Shown in pieces: positions 17,400-26,127 of a DNA stretch of 64,000 nt. A program made the position numbers and the translations under genes. Below the pieces are notes generated by a model. The model saw nothing but the letters and a program-made list of their open reading frames with translations. It made no database searches and was not told the origin of the DNA. The stretch comes from Paenibacillus sabuli (GTDB lineage Bacteria > Bacillota > Bacilli > Paenibacillales > Paenibacillaceae), in NCBI RefSeq assembly GCF_014705605.1, contig NZ_JACXIZ010000007.1, positions 62,001-126,000 on the forward strand, given 5' to 3'. Numbering within the stretch: the first letter of the stretch is position 1; each line of letters begins with the position of its first letter.

Positions 17400-19049
17400 A
17401 TGAATTTAACAGTAGAGGAAGCCTTGTCCATCTTTCCGTTTTCCAAAGCGAAGCTCATTGCCGGCGAAGAAGGACGCGCACGCACAATTCGGGCGATCAA
17501 CACAATGGATGCACCCGATGTGGCGAACTGGATCAAGCCCGGCGAGCTGTTGCTGACGACCGCCTACGCAGTCAAAGACGCGCCGGACGAACTGCTTGAG
17601 CTGCTCAAAAAGCTGCACGAGCGCGACGCTGCGGGTATCGGCATCAAGCTCGGGCGCTACTGGTCGCAAATTCCGCAGCTCGTGCTGGACGAGGCGAATC
17701 GGCTGCAATTCCCCGTGCTGGAGCTGCCTTACGAATTCGCTTTTTCCGAGCAAATGAACGCCCTTTTTCACGCGGAATACGAAAAAAGCACAAAAAAGCT
17801 GCACGACGCGCTGGAAAAGCAGATGCGGCTCGTCCGCTTCACGCTGCATACCCATGACTTCTCCGACCCGTTCCAGACGATCTCGGATATTCTCGGACAC
17901 AGCATCGTCGTGTTCAGCTCGAAGGGTCAGATTCTGTTCAACAATTCGGATTGGCCCGAGGTGCAGCTGACGCGGCAATGGCCGTGGACGCCCGTTTTTC
18001 ACAAGGAGCGCACACAGCATGGCTGGTTCTGCCGCATTCCGCTCATGAAGGAGCAGGAATGCTACGGCTTCTTGCTTGTCATTCCGAACGAGGGCGGCAT
18101 CCATGCCGACGAGGAAGGGCTGTACCACCAGGCCGCCGAGGTGCTGTGCTATCATATGGACCTGATGCAAGACGGCCAGCACACCGTGCTCAGTTATCAG
18201 TGGAGCGTCATCACGGAGCGCTATCTGAAGGGGAGCTTGTCGCGCGAGAGCTTCGTGGAGCAGGCGCACGCGCTCGGCTCGCAGCTGCTGAACGGACCGA
18301 GCGTGTGCGTGCTGCTCGTGCCGGCTGCGCTGCCGGAGACGGAGGCGGCCCCGTACATTGCCGAGTGGCTGCGCGAGCTGCGCCGCGAGATCAGCTATCA
18401 TCCGATCCTCGGGACGCTGCCCGGTCATCACGTGGAGATCGACGACAACCTGCTGTACGTCTTCAAGGCGCAGGAGGCCGGGCCCGGGTACGAGGCGTTC
18501 GCCGGGCTGCTCGTCACTTGCTTCAATGAAGTCGTCTCCTCGCTCGGTCGTAAGGAAGCCCGTTGCTATATCAGCAAGCCCAAGCATGACATTTCCAGCA
18601 TCCGGGAAGCCTACGGAGAGTGTCTGGAAGCACAGCGCATCAGCCGCTATCTGGAGGACGACAAGCCGGTCATACTGTTCGCCAATCTGGAGTTCTCGTA
18701 TCTCTTCTCCTATATACCGGAAGAGGCCAAGCTCAAGTATTGCCGCAATCTGCTTCAGCCGCTGCTGCAGCGCGACGAGGAACACATCGCCGACGCCTTC
18801 GTCACGCTGGAGACGTTCTTCGCCTGCGAGGGGCAGATCAACGAAGCGGCGAAGCAGTTGTTCATTCACCGCAATACGATGCAATACCGGCTGGAGAAGC
18901 TCGGCGAACTGCTCGGACTTGACCTTCGCAAGCTCAGCGATGTCATGAAGCTGAAGATGATGCTCATGTTCAAGGATCTCATTTTTCCTAAAGCGAGCCG
19001 GCTGGCGCCAATTCCAGGGAAGGAACACACCCCGCCGCGCGAAAAGTAA
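17400..19049 (+). CDS. PucR-family transcriptional regulator
   Basis: 549 residues. The N-terminal PucR domain (VEEALSIFPFSKAKLIAGEEG, GELLLTTAYAVKD) senses a ligand. The C-terminal helix-turn-helix of the PucR/HTH_30 type is seen in AAKQLFIHRNTMQYRLEKLGELLGLDLRK. Family members control purine, amino acid and related nitrogen catabolism. The start at 17400 follows GAGGTG by six bases; a GTG at 17391 is the longer alternative but overlaps that site. It is divergent from the ABC/Rieske/LLM operon, so it is the likely regulator of that operon, sensing the imported compound or an intermediate. Confidence 0.88.
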   Translation: MNLTVEEALSIFPFSKAKLIAGEEGRARTIRAINTMDAPDVANWIKPGELLLTTAYAVKDAPDELLELLKKLHERDAAGIGIKLGRYWSQIPQLVLDEANRLQFPVLELPYEFAFSEQMNALFHAEYEKSTKKLHDALEKQMRLVRFTLHTHDFSDPFQTISDILGHSIVVFSSKGQILFNNSDWPEVQLTRQWPWTPVFHKERTQHGWFCRIPLMKEQECYGFLLVIPNEGGIHADEEGLYHQAAEVLCYHMDLMQDGQHTVLSYQWSVITERYLKGSLSRESFVEQAHALGSQLLNGPSVCVLLVPAALPETEAAPYIAEWLRELRREISYHPILGTLPGHHVEIDDNLLYVFKAQEAGPGYEAFAGLLVTCFNEVVSSLGRKEARCYISKPKHDISSIREAYGECLEAQRISRYLEDDKPVILFANLEFSYLFSYIPEEAKLKYCRNLLQPLLQRDEEHIADAFVTLETFFACEGQINEAAKQLFIHRNTMQYRLEKLGELLGLDLRKLSDVMKLKMMLMFKDLIFPKASRLAPIPGKEHTPPREK

Positions 19050-19615
19050 CCCTCACAACAAAGCGAGCTCGTCCCCCTGTCGGCGCCATGGCGAGCTCAC
19101 GCCACTTGTCGGCGCCCTATAACGAGCGCGTATCTCTTGTATCTCTTGTATCTCTTGACGGCACGACAAGCTTTGTTTTGAGAAGGTCCCTCATATGCAG
19201 ATGCCAGACGCGCTACCGACGCGCTACCACATCATCACCATACGCCATGCCAACTAACTGTAGAAGTACAGTTAAATTGCGCCGATAAAGGCTTAATCTA
19301 ACTGCAAACTGCAAAAATACAGTTATATGGTGTCAAAATCGGCGATATTGCCGTTTTCGGCTAATATAACTGTACTTTTGCAGTTAAATTCCCATTTTCC
19401 GGCCAGGCTGAGATCTGCCTCATTCGCGGCCATCGTCGCAAGCAATGCAAGCCGAACCGGCCCAGCAGACCTACACACCTTCCTGCCGCGATCCGGCCAG
19501 CCGGCTCGGTCACCGACCGCTTGCGCCAGCGCACCGCATTCTCTGCCGAACCTACCAACTCGGTAGAGCCGCGACCGCTCTCAATGGCGCGCCAAAGCCG
19601 CCGGCACAGGACGGC
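19050..19615. repeat. Repeat-bearing intergenic interval (AACTGTACTTTTGCAGTT family)
   Basis: No gene is seen. Three copies of an imperfect palindrome occur at 19255-19274, about 19299-19325 and 19367-19386. The last contains AACTGTACTTTTGCAGTT, which recurs exactly at 62677-62694 and 62728-62745. Near 19135-19160 TATCTCTTG is repeated three times. The remainder is unremarkable. Confidence 0.75.
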
Positions 19616-20908
19616 TCAGCGAAAGCCTGCAAGCAGGCGTGCGAAGCGCCGCGCATAAAGCTGCAGCGTCTGACCGGGCACGCGCGCAGCGGCATAAGCG
19701 CCCATCCGATTAAATGCTTCTTCCATAGCACGCTGGGCACTATCCCCTGCCGGGCTCGTACCAAGCGTCCAGATGCCGACACAGCGGCTCGCCTCGACGT
19801 CTTCATCCCGGCTTAATCGGTCAAGCAGCGCGACGACCTGCATCGGCAACTCGCCGTGAACCGTCGAAGCCAGCACAAGCAGCGGCGCGCCCTCTTCCAG
19901 CGCGATCCGCTCTTCCTCCTGCCGGGCCGCCACATCATCACCCCGCGCAGCCAACGCCTCGCTTCGACGTGATGCGATCGCCTCGCTTCGCCCCGCAGCG
20001 GCATCGCTCTTCCGCTGCCGCGTCGCATCATCGCCGCTCCGCCGCTGCGCCGGTGCGCCGCCGCCTGCTGCGGTGTCGGCATCGCCGGTCTCGGCATCGC
20101 CGGTCGTCCCATAAGGCTCCATCTGATCCAGCCCCACCGCTGTGCGCCCGGTGCTATGGAGCACCGCATCCAGCACCGCGTCCGCTTCGCGAATCGCCTC
20201 AGGGCCGGCATCATGCGCCCGCACGACGAGCAGCCGCTCCATGCCCGCAGTCGCCGCGCGCGCGGACAGCTGAGGCTGCGGCAGTACCCCGTGCAGGCTC
20301 TGCCGCACGATCTGCGCGGCGATCTCCTGCTGAATCGCTGACGCGCTGCCCTCGTGCCCCGCCATGTCCTGCAGATAACCTTCACTCCGGTAATAGAAGT
20401 GCTCCATCATACCCCATAGCGTATGCAAGAACACCGGCACATTCATATCCTGGAGGATCGCCCCCTGCGCCTGCCAGCGGCGCAGGGCCTGCCGCACCGT
20501 CTCGAAGTGCGTCGCCCAGCTCGGCGGCGCATAGCGGCCGAGCAGCTCGCCGCCCTCCAGCGCGCCCCACGTGATAATATGGAACAAGTTCGGCATCGCG
20601 CAGCGGATGCGGTAATGCGTCTCAACGTAGCGGCGGATCAACTCCTCCGGCTCTATCTCATCCCAGGCAATGCCCCCAATCGCCCGCTCCCATTGCGCGA
20701 AAAGACGCGTCAGCACTGCTTCGTACAGTCCCTCCTTGGACTGGAAATAATAATGAATCAGCGCCTGGTTCACCCCCGCCTGCGCAGCGATCTCGTTCAC
20801 GCGCGCTCCGGCGTAGCTGTTGCCGGCAAATTGCGCCTCCGCCGCGTCGAGAATGCGCGTCTGCACCTCGCGCTTGTCCGCCTTGTCCATGCTTCTTCTT
20901 CCCGCCAC
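19616..20908 (-). CDS. TetR-family regulator fused to a flavodoxin-like C-terminal domain
   Basis: 430 residues, twice the usual TetR length of about 200. Residues about 12-60 are a TetR helix-turn-helix (ILDAAEAQFAGNSYAGARVNEIA; VNQALIHYYFQSKEGLYEAVL), and helices continue to about 210. A low-complexity, Arg/Asp/Ala-rich linker spans about 265-330. The last 90 residues (LLVLASTVHGELPMQVVALLDRL, then GIWTLGTSPAGDSAQRAMEEA) resemble the second half of an NADPH-dependent FMN reductase/flavodoxin-like fold, with an earlier strand LLVVRAHD near 225. The GTG start follows AGGAGG by eight bases. The fold call for the tail is tentative. It lies next to a binding-protein gene in the same direction. 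Confidence 0.72.
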   Translation of the reverse strand: MAGRRSMDKADKREVQTRILDAAEAQFAGNSYAGARVNEIAAQAGVNQALIHYYFQSKEGLYEAVLTRLFAQWERAIGGIAWDEIEPEELIRRYVETHYRIRCAMPNLFHIITWGALEGGELLGRYAPPSWATHFETVRQALRRWQAQGAILQDMNVPVFLHTLWGMMEHFYYRSEGYLQDMAGHEGSASAIQQEIAAQIVRQSLHGVLPQPQLSARAATAGMERLLVVRAHDAGPEAIREADAVLDAVLHSTGRTAVGLDQMEPYGTTGDAETGDADTAAGGGAPAQRRSGDDATRQRKSDAAAGRSEAIASRRSEALAARGDDVAARQEEERIALEEGAPLLVLASTVHGELPMQVVALLDRLSRDEDVEASRCVGIWTLGTSPAGDSAQRAMEEAFNRMGAYAAARVPGQTLQLYARRFARLLAGFR

Positions 20909-20936
20909 TGCTGGTCCCTCCTAGCCGAAGCCCCCG

Positions 20937-22142
20937 CTACGAAGCCGGCCAGATCAGCTGCTCGCCCGCATAGATGGCTTCGATGTACGTATTCGTCATG
21001 ACCGCCTCAGCGGCCAGCGGCTCTTCGATAATCCGCGCGTCCCGGAGCATCTCGATCTCCCGCTCCCACTGCCCCGCAGTATGCCAGCCGTAGCCGTACC
21101 CGGCATGCCGGGCAGTCTCGACCAGTTGCTGCTCGATCGACCAGCGGTTGAGCTCATTGTCCTTATCATACCCGTTCTCCGAGCGCTTGGCGAGCACGGC
21201 GAGCGCCTCCTTCGGATGATCGGCCGCATAGGCATGGGCCTTCATCACCGCACGCAGGAAATCCTCGACGGCCGTCGGATGGGCCGCTGCAAACGCCTCG
21301 TTGGCGGCGATGACGCCAAAGGATGTCTCCGCGCCGTACGCGCCCGGATCGAGAAGCCGCACCTCATATCCGGCCTGCTCCATCAGATACGGCTCGTTCG
21401 ACTTGTACACCGTCAGCGCATCCACCTTGCCTGCTGCCAGGATCGTCGGGTCGTAGCCCACCGAGACACTCTCAACCTCGTCTGCGCCGACGCCGGCATG
21501 CTCCAGCATGGCCAAAAAATTGGCCGGCAATGCTCCATGGTAGCCAAGCACCCTGCCCTTGAGATCAGCCGCCGTCTCGATTCCCGAGTCGGCCATAACC
21601 ATCAACGCGCTGATCCCGGTCGCCGAGAAGGTCGCCACGCCGCGAATCGGCGAACCGGCCGCCACCGACTGGATGATCGCTGACGGCGTGCCGGATGCCG
21701 CGAGCTGCAATTGGCCTGCCGCCAGCAGCTTGATCCCGTCGGACTCCAGCCCCGGCTGAATGTCCACCTCAAGCCCCATCTCCTCGAAATATCCGAGCTC
21801 GTCCGCCAGCACCGCCTGGATATCCGGCGGCGAAGCGGTGTAATAATAGCCGGTCATATAGTGAAGGGTACCCGCCTCCCGATTGTGCGCCCGGCGCGTC
21901 TCCCAGTCGATCTGGTCTGCTCCCGTCTCATCCGCCGCCTCAATCATTGGAGCCGCGGACTCCACCTCTGCAGCATCCTGTGAAGTCGTACTGCCGCCAG
22001 CAGCTGCCGTACGGGATGGCTGCGGGCTTTCGGACAGGCCGGCTTCATTCGCCGGCTTGTCCACGGCTCCACATGCCGCCAGCAGCACCAGCCCTCCCGT
22101 CAACAGCAGTCCTGCCGCCCACCGCTTCGCTCGTCTCTTCAT
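20937..22142 (-). CDS. Second NMT1/THI5-like substrate-binding lipoprotein (paralog)
   Basis: 401 residues with a lipoprotein signal ending LLAACG near residue 24 and a Ser/Ala/Glu-rich linker. It is a clear paralog of the binding protein at 14109-15293: ADELGYFEEMGLEVDIQPG, KLLAAGQLQLAASG and GYHGALPANFLAMLE align with the other's motifs. No permease or ATPase lies beside it, so it may feed the importer at 15517-17155 or serve as a sensor. It is followed 28 bases later by the TetR-fusion gene, suggesting co-transcription. A TTGACG/TAAATT promoter lies upstream. Confidence 0.86.
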   Translation of the reverse strand: MKRRAKRWAAGLLLTGGLVLLAACGAVDKPANEAGLSESPQPSRTAAAGGSTTSQDAAEVESAAPMIEAADETGADQIDWETRRAHNREAGTLHYMTGYYYTASPPDIQAVLADELGYFEEMGLEVDIQPGLESDGIKLLAAGQLQLAASGTPSAIIQSVAAGSPIRGVATFSATGISALMVMADSGIETAADLKGRVLGYHGALPANFLAMLEHAGVGADEVESVSVGYDPTILAAGKVDALTVYKSNEPYLMEQAGYEVRLLDPGAYGAETSFGVIAANEAFAAAHPTAVEDFLRAVMKAHAYAADHPKEALAVLAKRSENGYDKDNELNRWSIEQQLVETARHAGYGYGWHTAGQWEREIEMLRDARIIEEPLAAEAVMTNTYIEAIYAGEQLIWPAS

Positions 22143-22217
22143 CCTGTGCGTCCTCCTCGTTCATTCATCACATATTTAATTTTAATTAATCATTTAATAA
22201 ACTTTAATTATTTATTT

Positions 22218-22246
22218 AATTTAGCACAGTGAAAGACGCGCGTCAA
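22218..22246 (-). promoter_or_regulatory. Promoter of the second binding-protein gene
   Basis: On the minus strand TTGACG (22241-22246) and TAAATT (22218-22223) are separated by 17 bases. A very A/T-rich leader of about 50 bases with TTAATTAA-type symmetrical stretches follows before the ribosome binding site GAGGAGG. It may hold an operator for the TetR protein encoded downstream. Confidence 0.5.
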
Positions 22247-22248
22247 TG

Positions 22249-22287
22249 AATAAGCCGCAGCGAAGTCGGACTTCGCTGCGGCTTATT
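22249..22287. terminator. Strong hairpin terminator, both directions
   Basis: A 17-base perfect stem (22249-22265 with 22271-22287) around a five-base loop, GC-rich in the middle and ending in TTATT on the plus side and TTCATT on the minus side. It would stop transcripts of the VOC pseudogene before the promoter at 22218. Confidence 0.75.
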
Positions 22288-22338
22288 CTTCGCGCGGTGA
22301 TGCAGTAGCCTCGCTTGACGACAACTGTCCGTACTACC

Positions 22339-22719
22339 TTATGCCTGCTCCATGACCGCGAAGTAATTGTCCTCGTCGTCCGCAAAATTAAAGACGCGGC
22401 CCGACGGCAGCGCGACGATATCGCCGACCGCGACCCCTTTGCCAGTCAGCTCCGCGTAGAGCTTGTCCAGGTCGGCGGTGAAGAACATCAGCGAAGGCGT
22501 GCCCAGATTCAGCTCCGGCGACATCTCGGCGACAAACGCTTTGTCGTGGAGCACGATCGTCGTCTCCGCTCCCTCGGTCGGCGCGACTTCGATCCAGCGC
22601 ATCCCCTCCGATCCGTCCTCCTCCGCGACGATGACGAAGCCCGCTTATTCGGTCCAGAATGCGCGCGCCTGGTCCTGATTGTCTACATATAACATCACTT
22701 GTCCCACTTGTTGTATCAC
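22339..22719 (-). pseudogene. VOC/glyoxalase-family protein, broken by a nonsense codon
   Basis: A full frame of about 125 codons starts with GTG at 22719 (AAGGGAG eight bases upstream) and reads VIQQVGQVMLYVDNQDQARAFW, then TE, then TAA at 22645-22647, then AGFVIVAEEDGSEGMRW and onward to the end at 22339 without another stop. The expected residue at the stop is Lys (AAA), so one base change explains it. The intact part contains the usual VOC halves (GTPSLMFFTADLDKLYAEL; VFNFADDEDNYFAV). A short product could start at the internal ATG at 22602, but it would lack the first beta-alpha unit. Confidence 0.8.
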
Positions 22720-22914
22720 ATTGATCGCTCCCTTGTCTGAATAGGATGCTCTACCGCCTTCAGTATATCACACCAAGGGAGCGCGTCTTTGCTTGAAGGC
22801 CCAACCTCGTGCGAAGGGCGCAATTTCGCGCGAATTGCGGCATCGGGAACAACAGTCGCCATTAGAATAGTATTTTGACACGGTTGGCTCGGCGCACCGG
22901 CCGCCCCCTTGGGA

Positions 22915-24240
22915 TCACTCCGCCGCAAAAGCCGGCAAATAAGCCTTATTCTGCTCCAGGATCTCCGCCAGTACCGTGCGTGCAGCCCGCTCGTCGCCGA
23001 CGAGCGGATGGATCGTCAGCGCCTGCAGCGCCGCCTCGCGACTGCCGCGCACCGCCGCCTCGACCGTCAATTCCTCATACGCCTTGACGACCTGCAGCAG
23101 GCCGCGAATCTGCGGCGGCAGCGGGCTCGCAAGCGCGATCGGGTGCGGGCCGTCCGCCTTGATGACACAATTCGTCTCGATCGCAGCGTCGTCCGGCAGG
23201 CATGCGATAATGCCGCCATTGCGCACATTCACAATCTGGATGTCGCCGGCATCGTTGTAGATCGACTTCATCAGCTGGACGGCCGCCTCGGAATAATACG
23301 CGCCGCCGCGCTGCTCCAGCTGTGCGGGCTTGTGCGCCAGATCCGGCTGCCGGTACAGCTCGAACAGCTCCGCCTCGACCGCCTTCACATCGTCGGCGCG
23401 CGTCGCGCCCGCCTCCTTGTAGCTCTCCAGCAGCTCGGCGAGCATCTCGCTCTTCATATAATAATACCGGTGATACGCGCACGGCAACGCGCCGAGCGAG
23501 CGGATGAAGTCGGCGTCCCAGGCCAGGTCGGGGATATTCTTCATCGTGAAGCCGCCGCTGTCCGACAGCCGCCCGAGGAAGTCCGCCGTACAATCCTTGC
23601 CGTCCAGCACGACACGCGTCGTCCAGTTGAGATGATTGATCCCCGCCATCTCGATGAACAGCTCCTCCGGCGCGCGCCCGTACAGCTCGGCGATCTGCAT
23701 CTTCGTGCCGATCGGCAGATTGCACAGCCCGACCGAGCGGATCGACGAATACTTCGATACCGCCTCGGTCACGATGCCCGCCGGGTTGGTGAAGTTGATC
23801 AGGAAGGCCTCCGGCGCCAGCTCCTCCATTTCCTTGCAGATGTCGAGGATGACCGGGATCGTCCGCAGCGCCTTGGCGAAGCCGCCGGCACCGGTCGTCT
23901 CCTGTCCGATCAGACCGTGGGCGAGCGGGATCTTCTCATCCCGCGAGCGGGCATCGAGCCCGCCGACCCGGATCTGCGTGGAGACGAAGTCTGCCCCGCG
24001 GATTGCTTCGCGGCGGTCGAGCGTGGCGACGACCTTGATCGGCAGCCCGCTCTTCTCCACCATGCGCCGCGCCAGCTCGCCGATGACGCGCAGCTTCTCC
24101 TCTCCCTCGGCGATGTCGACCAGGCAGAGCTCGCCGACCGGGAACGTGTCGTGATAGCGAATCAGCCCCTCTACCAGCTCCGGCGTATACGAGGAGCCTC
24201 CTCCAATGACCGCGATTTTCAGCATCTTGTTCATCCTCAT
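22915..24240 (-). CDS. GH4-family NAD-dependent glycosidase (6-phospho-beta-glucosidase-like)
   Basis: About 441 residues. GH4 enzymes use NAD and a divalent metal to cleave phosphorylated glycosides by oxidation and elimination. Visible motifs are the nucleotide-binding start IAVIGGGSSYTPELVEG, IGQETTGAGGFAKALRTIP, the INFTNPAGIVTEAV segment, the metal-binding Cys in VGLCNLPIG and His in AGINHLNW. This pattern fits the beta-type (LicH/CelF). The ATG at 24240 overlaps the stop of the kinase gene (TGATG); ATGs at 24234 and 24225 are alternatives. Paired with a sugar kinase and an ABC importer, it likely acts on a disaccharide phosphorylated inside the cell. Confidence 0.88.
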   Translation of the reverse strand: MRMNKMLKIAVIGGGSSYTPELVEGLIRYHDTFPVGELCLVDIAEGEEKLRVIGELARRMVEKSGLPIKVVATLDRREAIRGADFVSTQIRVGGLDARSRDEKIPLAHGLIGQETTGAGGFAKALRTIPVILDICKEMEELAPEAFLINFTNPAGIVTEAVSKYSSIRSVGLCNLPIGTKMQIAELYGRAPEELFIEMAGINHLNWTTRVVLDGKDCTADFLGRLSDSGGFTMKNIPDLAWDADFIRSLGALPCAYHRYYYMKSEMLAELLESYKEAGATRADDVKAVEAELFELYRQPDLAHKPAQLEQRGGAYYSEAAVQLMKSIYNDAGDIQIVNVRNGGIIACLPDDAAIETNCVIKADGPHPIALASPLPPQIRGLLQVVKAYEELTVEAAVRGSREAALQALTIHPLVGDERAARTVLAEILEQNKAYLPAFAAE

Positions 24241-25220
24241 CACATTCCTTCAGCATAAGATTCAAAGTGGTGCAGCGTGCACGCGGCAGTCGCAATGTCC
24301 ATCCGATCCATCGCCATCAGCACGGCGCCGAACACCGGCGCCAGCGTCGGGATGACCGGCTTCAGGCCGGGGTGACCGGCCCGAGCGCGGCTCAGCAGCG
24401 CCTCCAGCAGCACCGGATGACGGCCCGCCTGCAGGATGCTGCCGGTCAGCACGAGCGGCAGCTCCTCCATCTCGCCGAATCCGCCCAGCTTGCGCATGAC
24501 CGTCGACGCCGACAGTCCGAGCTCCTCGCCCATCTCCCGCAGCAGCGCGAGCGACAGCCAGTCGCCGTCATCCGCAGCGTCGTGTACGACACGGGCCAGC
24601 TCCAGCGGAGCGGCAGCCAGATCATGGTCGAGATAGTGATCGACCATCTCCGCCATGCCGCCGAAGCCGAGCGCCCGGGGAATGCGCGCCGTCAGCAGCG
24701 TCTCGGGCTCCCGCCCGTCCCAGGAGCGAATCGTCCGCGCGAACGCTTGGTCCGCCAGATAGTAACCGCCGGCCCGATCGCCGAACAGCGTGCCGAACCC
24801 GCTCGCGGTAGCGGTCTCCCCCGCCCGATTGCGGCCGGCGGCATTGGTGTTGCTCCCGCACACCAGCACCACCCCGACCTGCTGCGGACTGGCCAGCCGG
24901 AGCCCCTCATAGACGTCGCACACAATGCCGAAAGGCACGCCAGCCAGCCTTCCTGCAAGCGCCGGGGTCAGTACGGCAAAATCATGCGGACGATCCGCGC
25001 CGGCCAGCCCATACTGGACGAAATCCAGCCGCTTCCGCGACAAGCCACTCGCTTGCAGCGCTTCCTGCAACGCCTCGTCCATATGCGCGACCGCTTGCTC
25101 CACGCCGGCGATCTGATGATTGGCACAGCCCGAGCGGCCGCTCCCCAGCACGCGCCCCGTCTCATCGGCAATGACGGCCAGCGTCTTGCTCCCTCCGCCA
25201 TCCACTCCGGCCACGATCAT
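24240..25220 (-). CDS. BadF/BadG-type sugar kinase (N-acetylglucosamine kinase-like)
   Basis: 326 residues of the ASKHA fold. The N-terminal phosphate motif is MIVAGVDGGGSKTLAVIAD; further motifs are YGLAGADRP, a second phosphate-binding loop VVLVCGSNTNAAGRN, and GFGTLFGDRAGGYYLADQAF (seen in bacterial GlcNAc/muramyl kinases). It phosphorylates an amino sugar or a glycoside with ATP. The start at 25220 follows AGGAAAGGAG; the frame extends to 25295 without signal. It is co-transcribed with the GH4 gene and divergent from a GntR regulator. Confidence 0.86.
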   Translation of the reverse strand: MIVAGVDGGGSKTLAVIADETGRVLGSGRSGCANHQIAGVEQAVAHMDEALQEALQASGLSRKRLDFVQYGLAGADRPHDFAVLTPALAGRLAGVPFGIVCDVYEGLRLASPQQVGVVLVCGSNTNAAGRNRAGETATASGFGTLFGDRAGGYYLADQAFARTIRSWDGREPETLLTARIPRALGFGGMAEMVDHYLDHDLAAAPLELARVVHDAADDGDWLSLALLREMGEELGLSASTVMRKLGGFGEMEELPLVLTGSILQAGRHPVLLEALLSRARAGHPGLKPVIPTLAPVFGAVLMAMDRMDIATAACTLHHFESYAEGM

Positions 25221-25318
25221 GGCGCTCACTCCTTTCCTATCCATGCCTAGCAATTGCTTGCCGCTGTCTCGATATGGCATAATAGAATATAACAAAGTCT
25301 GATTTAGGGGATATTGTC

Positions 25319-26032
25319 ATGACAAAACGAAGCCAAAGTTCGCTCTACTTTACCATTAAAGAGCAATTATTAAAGCAAATTCAGACCGGCGTCTATGAGG
25401 TCGGCCAGCGCCTGCCGACCGAGGCCGAGCTGGGCGAGCTGTTCAATGCCAGCCGCACCACCATCCGCATGGCGCTCAGCGAGCTCGAGACGGAGGGGCT
25501 GGTCGAGCGGTTGCAGGGCAAGGGCACCTTCATCAAACGCAAGGAGCTGCAATTGATTCAGTCGCGCAGCTTCGCCGAGGACATCCTCATGAACGGCCAG
25601 GAGCCCACGAGCAAAATCCTCGAAGCCAAGGTGGTCCCTGCGGAATACCCGCTGCAAGAGCATCTGGGCATCCCGGAGCTGTCCCCGGTCAATCAACTGA
25701 TGCGCGTGCGGTTCGCCGACGGCGAGCCGCTGCTGTACGAGCGCACCTTCATCCCCTGGAGCCTCGCGCCCGGTCTGATCAACGACTATACGGACGGCTC
25801 GCTGTTCGCTTTCCTGGAGAGCAAGTACGGGCTCAAGGTGCACCGCTCTGTCGAGCAGCTCAAGCCGGTGCTCGCCGACCGCCAGGCGCGCAAGCTGCTT
25901 GGCGTCAAGGAAGGGGCCCCGTGCCTGCAGGTCCGCACCATCACCTACCTGGCCGACGAGACGCCTGTCGAGTACAGCTATGGCATCTTCCGCGGCGACT
26001 ATCCGAGCTACACGATCGAGCGCAAGTTCTAG
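25319..26032 (+). CDS. GntR/HutC-family regulator with UTRA domain
   Basis: 237 residues. The N-terminal winged helix (YFTIKEQLLKQIQTGVYEVGQRLPTEAELGELFNASRTTIRMALSELE, then QGKGTFIKR) is of the HutC type. The C-terminal UTRA domain (LLYERTFIPWSLAPGL; YSYGIFRGDYPSYTIERKF) binds a sugar effector, as in the GlcNAc regulator NagR/YvoA. It is divergent from the kinase/GH4 pair and followed by a strong terminator, so it is monocistronic. It probably represses the kinase/GH4 genes and perhaps the 30.3-38.1 kb genes. Confidence 0.9.
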   Translation: MTKRSQSSLYFTIKEQLLKQIQTGVYEVGQRLPTEAELGELFNASRTTIRMALSELETEGLVERLQGKGTFIKRKELQLIQSRSFAEDILMNGQEPTSKILEAKVVPAEYPLQEHLGIPELSPVNQLMRVRFADGEPLLYERTFIPWSLAPGLINDYTDGSLFAFLESKYGLKVHRSVEQLKPVLADRQARKLLGVKEGAPCLQVRTITYLADETPVEYSYGIFRGDYPSYTIERKF

Positions 26033-26050
26033 CCCGTCAGGACGGACTGG

Positions 26051-26084
26051 AAAGGAGGGGGAAGCATGTCCCCCTCCTTTTTTT
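26051..26084 (+). terminator. Intrinsic terminator after the GntR gene
   Basis: A 12-base perfect stem (26051-26062 and 26069-26080, with five G-C pairs in the middle) around a six-base loop, followed by TTTT. The stem base is A/T, so it may also stop transcripts of the convergent gene that ends at 26128. Confidence 0.88.
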
Positions 26085-26127
26085 CGCGCTCCCTTTGCGC
26101 TGCCTTCGCGTTGCCTTCGCGCCGCCT

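Noticed and set aside
22339-22602. Complete 87-residue VOC protein starting at the internal ATG 22602
   Set aside because: The upstream 40 codons continue the VOC family pattern in the same frame up to a GTG with a good ribosome binding site, so the stop at 22645 is a lesion and not a gene border.
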